Both the position numbers and the translations under genes were made by a program. From JABIBT01 sp964481835 (lineage in GTDB: Archaea > Nanobdellota > Nanobdellia > SCGC-AAA011-G17 > PNOQ01): a stretch of 46,765 bases of DNA. Numbering within the stretch: the stretch's first letter is position 1; the number at the start of each line of letters is the position of its first letter. Positions 23,385-30,646 of this stretch are shown in pieces. Location: contig CAYZTT010000005.1 in the NCBI GenBank assembly GCA_964481835.1, positions 1 to 46,765 on the forward strand, written 5' to 3'. A model generated the notes under the pieces. The model was not told the DNA's origin. It saw only the letters and a program-made list of their open reading frames with translations, and searched no databases.

Positions 23385-23711
23385 ATGGGAATTACTAGAA
23401 GACAGAGGGTTGGAGAGGGCATGGATTTTATTGGTGTTGGGGATAGAGCCGGCACTAGGTTGGAACTTAGGATATCTGAGATCTCTAGTAAAGGAAGGAG
23501 AAAGGCCGTAGAGTTTGATGTTTCTGGTGTTGAAGGCAAAACATCTGCATCTGCAGTTTCAGGCGGACCTTATGTGGATATCTATAATGGGATAAGGGTG
23601 GCGGTACTTCCAAAAACACTAACAGACAATAGTAAAGCTACAGTAGATTATTCTGCTACAAGGAATTATGACATGGGGAAAGTCGAAGGTGGGTCTGAAG
23701 AGAAAACATAG
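23385..23711 (+). CDS. Hypothetical beta-rich protein, first of two tandem paralogs
   Basis: 108 residues from the ATG at 23385, supported by the TATA box and by alignment with its neighbour. It appears to contain two similar halves: LELRISEISSKGRRKAVEFDV and VDIYNGIRVAVLPKTL followed by KATVDYSATRNY. The opening ITRRQRVGEGMDF and the strand pattern recall bacterial CsrA (LTRRVGE...IGD...V.VL...), but the similarity is faint and unverified. It is soluble, with no Cys. The C terminus is charged and overlaps the start of the next copy. Confidence 0.6.
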   Translation: MGITRRQRVGEGMDFIGVGDRAGTRLELRISEISSKGRRKAVEFDVSGVEGKTSASAVSGGPYVDIYNGIRVAVLPKTLTDNSKATVDYSATRNYDMGKVEGGSEEKT

Positions 23712-23994
23712 TAGGGGCCAGGGCGCGGCATTTGTAGATTATGCCAGGGGAGAGGATATTGTCTTAAAAGTATTGATAAATGATATCCTTGGAACTGGAG
23801 GGGGGAAAATTGTCGATTTCGACGTTACCCAAGGAGAAGAGACCCGTTCTTTAAGGGTGCCCGCAGATGAGAGAATAGTTTATATTTATGATGGCATCGG
23901 GGTTGCGCTTCATCGTGCCCCATCGAATAATGGGGCTGCGAAAATTAACTATGAAGCACCTAGAAAATATAGAATTGATTTTATAGAAGATTGA
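23689..23994 (+). CDS. Hypothetical beta-rich protein, second tandem paralog
   Basis: 101 residues from a GTG at 23689, chosen because MGLKRKHSRGQGAAF then lines up with MGITRRQRVGEGMDF of the previous gene. The longer frame from 23668 would overlap more. Matching strands include IVLKVLINDILGTGGGKIVDFDV and VYIYDGIGVALHR followed by GAAKINYEAPRKYRI. It overlaps the first copy by 23 nt, so the two are coexpressed. Divergence between copies suggests an old duplication. Function unknown. Confidence 0.6.
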   Translation: MGLKRKHSRGQGAAFVDYARGEDIVLKVLINDILGTGGGKIVDFDVTQGEETRSLRVPADERIVYIYDGIGVALHRAPSNNGAAKINYEAPRKYRIDFIED

Positions 23995-23995
23995 G

Positions 23996-24069
23996 TGGGG
24001 TCAGGGGGATTTGAACCCCCATCTGGCGGGTTGGAGCCGCCCATACTAACCAGCTTATACTATGACCCC
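23996..24069 (-). tRNA. tRNA-Trp(CCA)
   Basis: On the minus strand the acceptor GGGGTCA pairs with TGACCCC, the discriminator is A, and the anticodon stem GGCGG/CCGCC holds the loop CTCCAAC with anticodon CCA. The T stem is GGGGG/CCCCC with TTCAAAT. No intron, although many archaeal tRNA-Trp genes have one. The 3' end lies 1 nt from the stop of the convergent orphan gene. Confidence 0.95.
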
Positions 24070-24092
24070 AATAAAAAAATAAGAAGAACTCC

Positions 24093-24102
24093 GATTTATA
24101 TA
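24093..24102 (-). promoter_or_regulatory. TATA box of tRNA-Trp
   Basis: On the minus strand TATATAAATC is centred about 28 nt before the first base of the tRNA at 24069. Confidence 0.55.
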
Positions 24103-24119
24103 GGTTACGATGACAGAAA

Positions 24120-24130
24120 AGTTTAAATAG
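24120..24130 (+). promoter_or_regulatory. TATA box of the secreted-protein operon
   Basis: AGTTTAAATAG is centred 25-26 nt before the ATG at 24151, implying a leaderless first gene. Confidence 0.5.
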
Positions 24131-24150
24131 ATAGTAGATGTAAAACTTAT

Positions 24151-24375
24151 ATGGCTAAAAAAAGGGTGAAGAAATCAAATAAACCCCTAATTATTGTTAC
24201 AGTGATAGTTGTAGTGATTTTAGCTTTGGTTGTTCTTGCTTCTACGATATATGAGACTGAAGATTCTGATAATGGAATGGATAATCAAGATGAATTTTTT
24301 GAGAGTGGTGTTCTGCAGGGTAGCGTGATAGTTACGGTTGTAGATGAGGGAAATAGCCAAGGAGACACAACGTGA
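24151..24375 (+). CDS. Small single-pass membrane protein, 74 aa, first gene of a secreted-protein operon
   Basis: A basic N terminus (MAKKRVKKSNK) leads into one strong membrane helix (LIIVTVIVVVILALVVLAS) and an acidic external tail. No family recognised. A lipoprotein gene starts 11 nt after its stop, with two more secreted or membrane genes behind, all with overlapping or abutting ends. Confidence 0.6.
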   Translation: MAKKRVKKSNKPLIIVTVIVVVILALVVLASTIYETEDSDNGMDNQDEFFESGVLQGSVIVTVVDEGNSQGDTT

Positions 24376-24382
24376 GAGGTGA
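24376..24382 (+). promoter_or_regulatory. Shine-Dalgarno deciding the lipoprotein start
   Basis: GAGGTGA ends 4 nt before the ATG at 24387, which favours that ATG over the one at 24372. Confidence 0.5.
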
Positions 24383-24386
24383 AAAG

Positions 24387-25010
24387 ATGATTAATAAAAA
24401 TATATTTTTAATCGCGTCCATTGTTCTGATTTTAGGGATGACTAGCGCATGTACAAATAAGGGTGTTCAGAATGCGCCTGGAGATATAATTGTTCAAATT
24501 ACAGCTGGACAAGATGTAGGTTGGAGTCAGACTTATTACGAACTGGATTTTGGATCGATCAATATTTGTGATAATGCCAATAGTGAAGGATTTGCACATG
24601 GTATGGAAATCATAAATAATGGGTTAACTCCGGTTAATATTGAGATGAGATATGATACTGCATTATTCTCTGATCCTGCATCCGAGTGGAATTTTAAGGC
24701 AGATTGTGTAGCAATTAATCCTACAAGCGGAAATACGTATGCTTATGCAGGAAATTGTTGGGATGGTGTAACAGGAATACAATCAGTCTATACTGCGATA
24801 CCAGCTATTGACAGTAATGTAATCACTTGCCTGAATTATAGGGCTCCAGAGGCTATAACTAAGCCAGGTATAAGGATAGATAATGAACTTATCGTTTCTT
24901 GTTCTGAACCATTAGGACCAAAGAATGGTGTTGTGGCAATGACATTCTCAACTGCAGACGTGGCAATAGATTGTGGTGGAGATTCTGGATATGATCCAGG
25001 CGGACTATGA
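24387..25010 (+). CDS. Secreted lipoprotein, 207 aa
   Basis: The start at 24387 is chosen for the GAGGTGA ribosome binding site and because the signal peptide begins there (MINKNIFLIASIVLILG). GMTSAC is a lipobox, so the mature protein probably starts at the Cys with a lipid anchor. The rest is beta-rich with several Cys (NICDNANS, KADCVAI, GNCWDG, ITCLNY, VSCSEP, IDCGG) and mentions no enzyme motif. Second gene of the operon; it overlaps the next gene by ATGA. Confidence 0.65.
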   Translation: MINKNIFLIASIVLILGMTSACTNKGVQNAPGDIIVQITAGQDVGWSQTYYELDFGSINICDNANSEGFAHGMEIINNGLTPVNIEMRYDTALFSDPASEWNFKADCVAINPTSGNTYAYAGNCWDGVTGIQSVYTAIPAIDSNVITCLNYRAPEAITKPGIRIDNELIVSCSEPLGPKNGVVAMTFSTADVAIDCGGDSGYDPGGL

Positions 25011-25702
25011 AATTAAATTTTTTTTTATTCTTCTTAGTTTTAATTTTTTTACCTAGTGTTAATGCTGCCACTTTAAGCCCTTCTTTAATTAATGTAGATT
25101 ATGGTGCGGGAGATAGTCATGAGGTTGAGTTTACAATAACAAGTGAAACTCCTATGATTATGGATCTAAGCGTTGATTTTTCTAAGCTAAGTTCACAGGC
25201 AGTTTCTGAGTTAGTGGATGCCGTAAGTTTTGATACTGACCAATTAGTATTTACGGATAGTGTTACTAGCCAGAGTTTTGTTGCCACCATTGATTTGCCG
25301 GATAGTCTGGTAGAGGGAAGGCACGAGGTTAATTTGAAAGCAACTGAGCAATATGAAGGGGGAGATTCAACTGTTGGTTCGTATATTATCCTCTCTGTTA
25401 GGGTTTTTATCAATAATGGTGAAGGTGATGATGATACAATTATTGGGGATGATGATGGGGATGATGAGGAGTGGGTTCCTCCTGCAGATGACGATGATGG
25501 CGATGGAGGGATATATGCTTATGGGAATGAGACAGATAGTGGGGGAGACAGACTATTCCCAAACGTGGGAGATGCAAAAATTGATATAATTGTAGGCTTG
25601 TTGTTATTAATTTTCATATATTTCGTCCTTGTATCCTTTGTATTATTCTTTGTGATTAGAAAGATAAAGAAAGTAAAGAAAACGTTGCCTAAATTAAAAT
25701 GA
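25007..25702 (+). CDS. Exported protein with Asp-rich stalk and C-terminal membrane anchor
   Basis: 231 residues. Signal peptide of about 20 residues ending VNA. A beta-sandwich-like domain follows (about 22-145, with VEFTITSETPMIMDLSVDF), then a linker of runs of Asp and Gly (DDDGDD, DDDDGDGG), which could bind Ca2+ or act as a spacer. A membrane helix (IIVGLLLLIFIYFVLVSFVLFF) and a basic tail end the protein. This is the layout of an archaeal cell-surface protein. It overlaps both neighbours by ATGA. Confidence 0.65.
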   Translation: MKLNFFLFFLVLIFLPSVNAATLSPSLINVDYGAGDSHEVEFTITSETPMIMDLSVDFSKLSSQAVSELVDAVSFDTDQLVFTDSVTSQSFVATIDLPDSLVEGRHEVNLKATEQYEGGDSTVGSYIILSVRVFINNGEGDDDTIIGDDDGDDEEWVPPADDDDGDGGIYAYGNETDSGGDRLFPNVGDAKIDIIVGLLLLIFIYFVLVSFVLFFVIRKIKKVKKTLPKLK

Positions 25703-26082
25703 GAAAATGGATTTATTATGTGGCTATTATTTTAATCGTTTTTTTAATTTTTAGTTTTCGTAATAGTGAACCTTCAGAAGAGATTCCAATATCGATTCAA
25801 GTCTCTGATAATTTTCAAATCAACTTGGATGATGGAACTTTGAACTATGGGTCTATTCTGGCGGGGATGATCAGTACTAGAAATATTAGTATAACCAATC
25901 CCTATTCAGAAGAAAGAAGTGTTGTTTTGAAAGTAGAGGGATTGGAAGATTGGATTAGTTTATCCGAAGGAGCGTTTATTTTAGATGGAAATTCTGAGAA
26001 AATTGTTTCAGTCAATATTGAAGTTCCTATTGGTGCAGAAGATGGAATGTATGATTCTGTTTTGAAAATATACCTTCATTGA
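25699..26082 (+). CDS. Membrane-anchored Ig-like domain protein, 127 aa
   Basis: An N-terminal membrane helix (IYYVAIILIVFLIFSF) serves as anchor or uncleaved signal. One beta-sandwich follows (GTLNYGSILAGMISTRNISITNP, then VEGLEDWISLSEGAFIL, SVNIEVPIGAEDGMYDSVL), with the look of archaeal domains that pack in repeats on surface proteins. Last gene of the operon from 24151. The stop abuts the convergent gene. Confidence 0.65.
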   Translation: MRKWIYYVAIILIVFLIFSFRNSEPSEEIPISIQVSDNFQINLDDGTLNYGSILAGMISTRNISITNPYSEERSVVLKVEGLEDWISLSEGAFILDGNSEKIVSVNIEVPIGAEDGMYDSVLKIYLH

Positions 26083-26358
26083 TTATTTTCTTTTTCTCTG
26101 CTTTATTTCTTTATCATGCTCTTCTATACTTTTTAGGACTGCCCTAAGGTATTTTGCTTTTTCTTCATCAGATAAACCCTTTTTTGGGATTTCTGGGAGT
26201 TTGTCTTCTTCCTTGTCTGCATAGACATCAAGCAGGTAATTAAGCAATTTTCTTTCAGATCGCTCTTTTGTCAATGCTACTGAGATTCCGATTGCAAACC
26301 CTATAGAGATTCCTGCTAAGAAAGTTAGAATGTAATTCAGAGTGAACAATTCAACCAT
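26083..26358 (-). CDS. Single-pass membrane protein, 91 aa
   Basis: An N-terminal membrane helix (about residues 8-29, ILTFLAGISIGFAIGISVAL), then a charged, probably coiled cytoplasmic tail ending KEIKQRKRK. No family recognised. The stop abuts the end of the plus-strand operon. Confidence 0.55.
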   Translation of the reverse strand: MVELFTLNYILTFLAGISIGFAIGISVALTKERSERKLLNYLLDVYADKEEDKLPEIPKKGLSDEEKAKYLRAVLKSIEEHDKEIKQRKRK

Positions 26359-26409
26359 AAATAAGGGAATGCATTGTTTTTTTTAAATTTATCTGCACTA
26401 ATAGATAGT

Positions 26410-26418
26410 TATTTAAAT
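26410..26418 (+). promoter_or_regulatory. TATA box of the presenilin-like gene
   Basis: TATTTAAAT is centred 25 nt before the ATG at 26439. Confidence 0.5.
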
Positions 26419-26438
26419 TACGTATTTTAAAAACTAAT

Positions 26439-27227
26439 ATGAAGCATACATTAAAAGTAACTCTTGTTTTGACTGTGTTATTCTTGTTAGCCCACTTGAT
26501 TGGGTTATTTATTGTTAGTGAATATGTTGATACTGGAGAATTGCCATATGGAATTGAAAGGCCAGAGATTGAGGAGAATACTAGTTATTTGCCGATTATT
26601 ATTGCAGTCTTATTAGCTAGCGGGATATTTTTATTGTTAATGAAATTCAATGCCGTTAGAATCTGGAAGATCTGGTTCATTTTTGCAACTGTTTACTTAT
26701 TGGGAATTGCTTTTTCTGCCTTGGTTTCATCTATTGTTGCTTTAGGTATTGCATTGATTTTAGGGTTGTTAAAGTTCTATAAACCAAATATGATTGTGCA
26801 TAACTTTACAGAACTATTTATTTATAGCGGGATTGCTGCGATTTTTTCTCCGATGATGAGTATTTTGGCAGTTTCTATATTGTTAATTTTAATTTCTATT
26901 TATGATGCAATTGCAGTCTGGAAAACTAAGCATATGGTTAAGATGGCAAAGTTTCATGCGAAAGCAAAGATGTTTGCTGGGTTGTTGGTTCCTTATGGAA
27001 AGAATAAGACTGCATTATTGGGTGGCGGAGATGTAGGCTTTACTTTATTATTCTCTGCGGTAGTTTTTATTAAATTAGGTTTAGTTGCTGCGATAGTTAC
27101 TTCCCTAGTAACGACTTTAGCTTTGTTTTTATTGTTCATATATAGTAAGAAAGATAGATTTTATCCTGCAATGCCATTCCTTTCTGCGGGATGTTTTTTA
27201 GGGCTACTTATTGCCTCTTTAATTTAA
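26439..27227 (+). CDS. Presenilin-like intramembrane aspartyl protease
   Basis: 262 residues, about nine membrane helices. The two catalytic aspartates are in YD (D156, in LISIYDAIAVW) and GxGD (D198, in LGGGDVGF). The PAL-like motif appears as YPAMPF near the C terminus. Archaeal presenilin homologs cut membrane-embedded peptides, including leftovers of signal peptides. A signal-peptidase-like gene converges from the other side, which fits a shared role in membrane protein processing (inference). Its 3' end overlaps the small zinc-ribbon gene by 20 nt. Confidence 0.85.
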   Translation: MKHTLKVTLVLTVLFLLAHLIGLFIVSEYVDTGELPYGIERPEIEENTSYLPIIIAVLLASGIFLLLMKFNAVRIWKIWFIFATVYLLGIAFSALVSSIVALGIALILGLLKFYKPNMIVHNFTELFIYSGIAAIFSPMMSILAVSILLILISIYDAIAVWKTKHMVKMAKFHAKAKMFAGLLVPYGKNKTALLGGGDVGFTLLFSAVVFIKLGLVAAIVTSLVTTLALFLLFIYSKKDRFYPAMPFLSAGCFLGLLIASLI

Positions 27228-27321
27228 AATTTCTAGATCTACAAATGCAAGCGAATTTTGGGATTACTCCCTTGTTTAAACTATAAGCTGCACCGCAGTC
27301 TTTGCATATTGCTTCGGCCAT
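27208..27321 (-). CDS. Tiny zinc-ribbon-like protein, 37 aa
   Basis: Translated by hand. It starts ATG at 27321 and ends TAA at 27208. The first half has CKDCGAAY and the second ACIC, giving CxxC and CxC pairs 16 residues apart, enough for one zinc site. It begins 1 nt after the stop of the signal-peptidase-like gene, so it is cotranscribed with it. Rubredoxin-like and ribosomal-type zinc knuckles of this size are known in archaea. No specific family claimed. Confidence 0.6.
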   Translation of the reverse strand: MAEAICKDCGAAYSLNKGVIPKFACICRSRNFKLKRQ

Positions 27322-27322
27322 T

Positions 27323-27793
27323 TTAGTATAATACTCCAATTGTGATATATCTTATCTGATCAAATCTGATTTTTCCTGGATCTACAAAAGAAGTGTTGTC
27401 TCCTTTTGTATAGCAATACCAACCTTCTTCATCTTCCCCAGTTGTAATAACCCTATGAACTGTTAATCCGTCTGTCCAATCTGGCTGATATGTGATTATG
27501 TCTCCAATTTGGATTTCTGCCTCTGATAATGGAATTATTTCAATACCTATTGCTCCTTGATCGAGTACAGGATCCATTGAATTTGTGTTAGCATATGTTG
27601 CCCATGTGGCTTGATTTATGTCTATTACGATCCTATCATTATAGAAGTGAACTTGATCCTTATCTATCCTATTTGCAGGCGAAATAAGCTCATTTGACGT
27701 GAAAATAGAAGGGTTTTTAAGGTTAAAAGAATAGACTAAATTAGCTGTTAAAAGCATTGTTATTAAGACCAAAAGTGCGATTGTTTTTTTCAT
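27323..27793 (-). CDS. Sec11-like signal peptidase (S26 family)
   Basis: 156 residues from the ATG at 27793 (the ORF offers another Met two codons earlier). An N-terminal membrane helix is followed by the catalytic Ser in NSMDPVL (Ser 72) and by VHRVI, where His replaces the Lys of bacterial enzymes as in archaeal and eukaryotic Sec11. GDN and IGDIITY complete the fold. An insertion of about 50 residues separates the helix from the Ser, longer than usual. It removes signal peptides outside the membrane. A CATTTATAAACAT-type TATA element lies within about 35 nt upstream. Confidence 0.75.
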   Translation of the reverse strand: MKKTIALLVLITMLLTANLVYSFNLKNPSIFTSNELISPANRIDKDQVHFYNDRIVIDINQATWATYANTNSMDPVLDQGAIGIEIIPLSEAEIQIGDIITYQPDWTDGLTVHRVITTGEDEEGWYCYTKGDNTSFVDPGKIRFDQIRYITIGVLY

Positions 27794-27873
27794 TTTCAAG
27801 TAGTAATATATGTATCTCGATGTTTATAAATGTTTCTATTGTTGTTTCTTATTGGTAGTGACAAATGGAAAGA

Positions 27874-27883
27874 TTTATATATA
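27874..27883 (+). promoter_or_regulatory. TATA box of the 27922 gene
   Basis: TTTATATATA lies 39-48 nt before the ATG, leaving a leader of about 15-20 nt, unlike the leaderless genes around it. Confidence 0.5.
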
Positions 27884-27907
27884 CTTAAATTAGAAATTTT
27901 CTACGAA

Positions 27908-27914
27908 AAGGAGG
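27908..27914 (+). promoter_or_regulatory. Strong Shine-Dalgarno
   Basis: AAGGAGG is spaced 7 nt from the ATG at 27922, one of the strongest ribosome binding sites in the window. Confidence 0.65.
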
Positions 27915-27921
27915 CACAAAA

Positions 27922-28227
27922 ATGTCGTTTAAAGGATATAAAGAATTAAATGAGAGAAGAGAGGCCGTAGTTGAAACTCTCGATGGGCATAGAGATGGAT
28001 TCCCAGAAGAATCGGGAGAATACCAGAGACTTACTACTTTAATGGGTTGCGCAAATAGATCTTTTACTCATGCCTATACAACTGGGGATACGGAAAGCTT
28101 TGATGCACTTGAAGGAGACTTAGCTAGACTGGTTGGAAATGTTGTTTCTCCAGACACTGCGAGAGACCCAGAGTTAGAGAGGCAAGCACTTGAAATGTTG
28201 GAGAGTGCAGTTTTACTTCCTAATTAA
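27922..28227 (+). CDS. Hypothetical protein, 101 aa, with strong ribosome binding site
   Basis: Soluble and helical (MSFKGYKELNERREAVVETL, then a Leu/Asp/Glu-rich C terminus). No domain recognised. Its promoter, leader and near-perfect Shine-Dalgarno suggest high expression. The next gene starts 1 nt after its stop, so they form a pair. Confidence 0.6.
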   Translation: MSFKGYKELNERREAVVETLDGHRDGFPEESGEYQRLTTLMGCANRSFTHAYTTGDTESFDALEGDLARLVGNVVSPDTARDPELERQALEMLESAVLLPN

Positions 28228-28228
28228 A

Positions 28229-28657
28229 ATGTCATCAAAAAGCAAGTGGCGGAATATTACTGAAAGGCTAGATGGCCTTTTTACTGCCAGGGGCATCGAG
28301 GTTAGTGTTTCTGTAGATAGTATAAAGATTGCCCATACGATGGCCCAGTTAAGAAAGGGATATGAGGTTGCTTTAGGATCTGCTGTTTTTGATCAAAGAA
28401 TGGGAAAAGTTGGAACCCATCCAAATGTTAGATTAAGATTTTTAATAGATAAATCCGAGGTTGTTGAAACTTATTATTTTGATAGGGGCCATGTGGGGAT
28501 GGCGGAATGTTTGAAAAGAATGCCGGGGAATGCAAGAGAAGTTGAATTGTCCTGTGGGGATACAAAGTATTCTTTTGTTGAGATAAAGGGCCATTATGCG
28601 CCAGGCATTAGTGAGACTCTGGATAGGTTAGATTTTCTTTGTGGCGGAGAGCATTAG
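28229..28657 (+). CDS. Hypothetical protein, 142 aa
   Basis: The start at 28229 is chosen because it follows the stop of the upstream gene directly; the frame to 28190 lies inside that gene. A basic N terminus (MSSKSKWRNITERLDGLF) and a mixed alpha/beta body with two Cys and several His. No family recognised. Probably coexpressed with the gene upstream. Confidence 0.6.
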   Translation: MSSKSKWRNITERLDGLFTARGIEVSVSVDSIKIAHTMAQLRKGYEVALGSAVFDQRMGKVGTHPNVRLRFLIDKSEVVETYYFDRGHVGMAECLKRMPGNAREVELSCGDTKYSFVEIKGHYAPGISETLDRLDFLCGGEH

Positions 28658-28660
28658 AAA

Positions 28661-28670
28661 CTTTTAAAAG
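28661..28670 (+). promoter_or_regulatory. TATA box of tRNA-Ser(GCT)
   Basis: The palindrome CTTTTAAAAG is centred about 30 nt before the tRNA. Confidence 0.5.
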
Positions 28671-28694
28671 TTAGTTCTGAACAAATTATTGTAC

Positions 28695-28777
28695 GCCGGG
28701 ATCGCATAATATGGTATTGCACTGGATTGCTAATCCAGGACCTCCGGGTCGTCTGGGTTCAAATCCCAGTCCCGGCG
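28695..28777 (+). tRNA. tRNA-Ser(GCT)
   Basis: Class II fold. The acceptor GCCGGGA/TCCCGGC and the T arm are the same as in tRNA-Ser(GGA) at 337. The anticodon stem CTGGA/TCCAG holds the loop TTGCTAA with anticodon GCT. The variable arm is GACC/GGTC and the discriminator is G. An open frame that starts inside it (28711) is an artefact. Confidence 0.95.
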
Positions 28778-28788
28778 TGTTATTCAAA

Positions 28789-29265
28789 ATGGAACACGAA
28801 AAATTACAAAAGGAAATGAAAGAAGCATTTGAGAAGGCCAAAAAAGAGATGGGATTTAAGGCAAGCTTTGAAGAGATAGAGAAAATATTTTACATTAATG
28901 ACTACGTATTAAAGGAAGGATTTGTGAGTTCTAGATTTGATAGGGCCATATGCCATAGGGTTACTGAGACTATCAACAGCTGGGCATGGTTTTTGCATGG
29001 AATAGTTGTCCCAAATCCAAACTCGATGTTTAATATTACAGAAAGCCAGTATTTTGATGAAAAGGAAAAACAACATTTTAATGAATTGATGAATAAGACT
29101 GCAGAGATGGTTAGTAGGAATTCATTATTTGTTTTGAATCAGGATATTGCCGCAGAAGGAAAGCTTGTTGACGATGCTATTGAATTCTGGAATAGTGAAT
29201 TTAACCCGGAATTGGTAAAAATAATGAGCAAAATTAATAAAAATTGGAAGGAAAAAATAAAGTAA
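28789..29265 (+). CDS. Hypothetical protein, 158 aa
   Basis: The start is placed at the ATG 12 nt after the tRNA, because the longer frame reads through the tRNA. Soluble, helical and charged (EHEKLQKEMKEAFEKAKKEMG at the start), with an aromatic centre (INSWAWFLHGIVVPNPN). No family recognised. It may share the tRNA-Ser transcript because no separate promoter fits in the 11-nt spacer. Confidence 0.6.
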   Translation: MEHEKLQKEMKEAFEKAKKEMGFKASFEEIEKIFYINDYVLKEGFVSSRFDRAICHRVTETINSWAWFLHGIVVPNPNSMFNITESQYFDEKEKQHFNELMNKTAEMVSRNSLFVLNQDIAAEGKLVDDAIEFWNSEFNPELVKIMSKINKNWKEKIK

Positions 29266-29267
29266 GA

Positions 29268-29276
29268 TTTTTAAAC
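29268..29276 (+). promoter_or_regulatory. TATA box of the 29298 gene
   Basis: TTTTTAAAC is centred 26 nt before the ATG. Confidence 0.45.
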
Positions 29277-29297
29277 TCCAATTAAATTTATCTTTTT

Positions 29298-29819
29298 ATG
29301 TTTAATATTGCATTACTAACATTTTTGAGTTTATTAGTAGGGATATTTATAGCTAGATTTGTTAAAGAAGAATTAGTATCTGGGAAAAAATACTTCATAT
29401 TCTTCTATAAGTTAGTAATGTTGGCAATATTATTATTGGCTTTATTTTATGCATGGTATGCCGCTGTCCCGCACCTTATCTTGGGTTTTATTGCGGGGGT
29501 ACTGATCTCCTTTGCAATTAGCAATATTTACTTTTATTTGGGAGGCTTGTTTCTATTGGGCTTCTGGGAGCACGATTTATACTTTAATATACTTGTTGTA
29601 TTGATTTTTATTGTTGGTCTGTTGCGAGGAATGTTTTTGGGCGACAAATATACTAAGATTAGTAAGAGTTTTAAGAAATTTATTATCTCTGGGGTGTTTT
29701 TTGCAATCCCGTTCTTAATGATTTATTATCAATCATCTGTTTTACCAATTGATAATACAATTTATGCCTTTATTTCTGGTGCAATATTTATGGAATTCAT
29801 AAAAAAGTTAGATTTATAA
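29298..29819 (+). CDS. Multi-pass membrane protein, 173 aa
   Basis: Five or so hydrophobic helices covering nearly the whole length (IALLTFLSLLVGIFIARF, FFYKLVMLAILLLALFYAW, LILGFIAGVLISFAI and two more). No charged motif suggests a known transporter. Its stop overlaps the TATA region of dphB. Function unknown. Confidence 0.65.
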   Translation: MFNIALLTFLSLLVGIFIARFVKEELVSGKKYFIFFYKLVMLAILLLALFYAWYAAVPHLILGFIAGVLISFAISNIYFYLGGLFLLGFWEHDLYFNILVVLIFIVGLLRGMFLGDKYTKISKSFKKFIISGVFFAIPFLMIYYQSSVLPIDNTIYAFISGAIFMEFIKKLDL

Positions 29820-29847
29820 ATGGCTTTTTTTCCTCAAATTATAGAAA

Positions 29848-30582
29848 ATGGGACTACATTTGATAGGAATTGGAATGCATGATGAGAAGGACATTACCCT
29901 TAAAGGACTGGAGAGTGTTCAAAGTGCAGATTATGTTTATTTAGAGAGTTATACTTCCTTACTTGATTCATCCATTGAGAAGATGGAGAAGTTATATGGG
30001 AAGAAGATTATTGTAGCCAATAGGGAATTAGTTGAAAAGAAATCTGAGGAAATCCTGGATAGGGCGGAGAAAGGAGACGTTGTATTCTTGGTTATTGGAG
30101 ATATATTTGGAGCTACTACCCACATGGACTTGGTTTTGAGGGCTCAAAAAAGAGACATCAAGGTCTATTACGTTTTTAACGCAAGTGTCCTAACTGTTGT
30201 TGGGGCAATTGGATTGGAATTATATAAATTTGGGAAAGTTACTAGCATTCCTTTTGGGAATACTAATGTGAAAACTCCTGTTGATGTTTATAAAAAAAAT
30301 TATAAGAATGGGATGCATACTTTATTTTTATTAGATTTGGACCCCGCAGGGGATAAATTCATGAATATTCATGAAGCAGTGGATTATTTATTGTATAATG
30401 GAGTCAAGAAAAAAACTTTGGCGATTGGATGTACTCATCTTGGAAGTAGGGGTGCAGAAATTAAACTTAGAACGCTCGAAGAATTAAGAACGGAAGAATT
30501 TGCTCATTATCCTCAGAGTTTGATTATTCCTGGGAAAGATTTGCACTTTATTGAAGAGGAAGCTATTAACAGATTCAAGTAG
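29848..30582 (+). CDS. dphB: Diphthine synthase
   Basis: 244 residues. It methylates the modified histidine of elongation factor 2 in diphthamide synthesis. The first strand LHLIGIGMHDEKDITLKGLE, YLESYTS, VVFLVIGDIFGATTHMDL, FNASVLTVVGAIGLELYKFG and LDLDP are the expected SAM-methyltransferase (tetrapyrrole methylase fold) signatures of Dph5/DphB. A TATA box (29813-29821) is centred 31 nt before the ATG. Other pathway genes in this window are the Dph2 fragment at 16181 and the Dph6-fusion gene at 45044. Confidence 0.93.
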   Translation: MGLHLIGIGMHDEKDITLKGLESVQSADYVYLESYTSLLDSSIEKMEKLYGKKIIVANRELVEKKSEEILDRAEKGDVVFLVIGDIFGATTHMDLVLRAQKRDIKVYYVFNASVLTVVGAIGLELYKFGKVTSIPFGNTNVKTPVDVYKKNYKNGMHTLFLLDLDPAGDKFMNIHEAVDYLLYNGVKKKTLAIGCTHLGSRGAEIKLRTLEELRTEEFAHYPQSLIIPGKDLHFIEEEAINRFK

Positions 30583-30646
30583 ATTTTTACAAAAGATTTA
30601 TAAATGGCCAATCTAAAAAAAACATACTTTTTGAAGTAATTCTAAA

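Noticed and set aside
23342..23539. Minus-strand 65-residue frame opposite the first tandem orphan
   Set aside because: The plus-strand gene has a TATA box, a paralog next to it and a coherent fold pattern; the minus frame is a shadow.
28711..28788. N-terminal extension of the gene at 28789 into tRNA-Ser(GCT)
   Set aside because: The extension encodes tRNA sequence; the ATG at 28789 starts directly after the tRNA.
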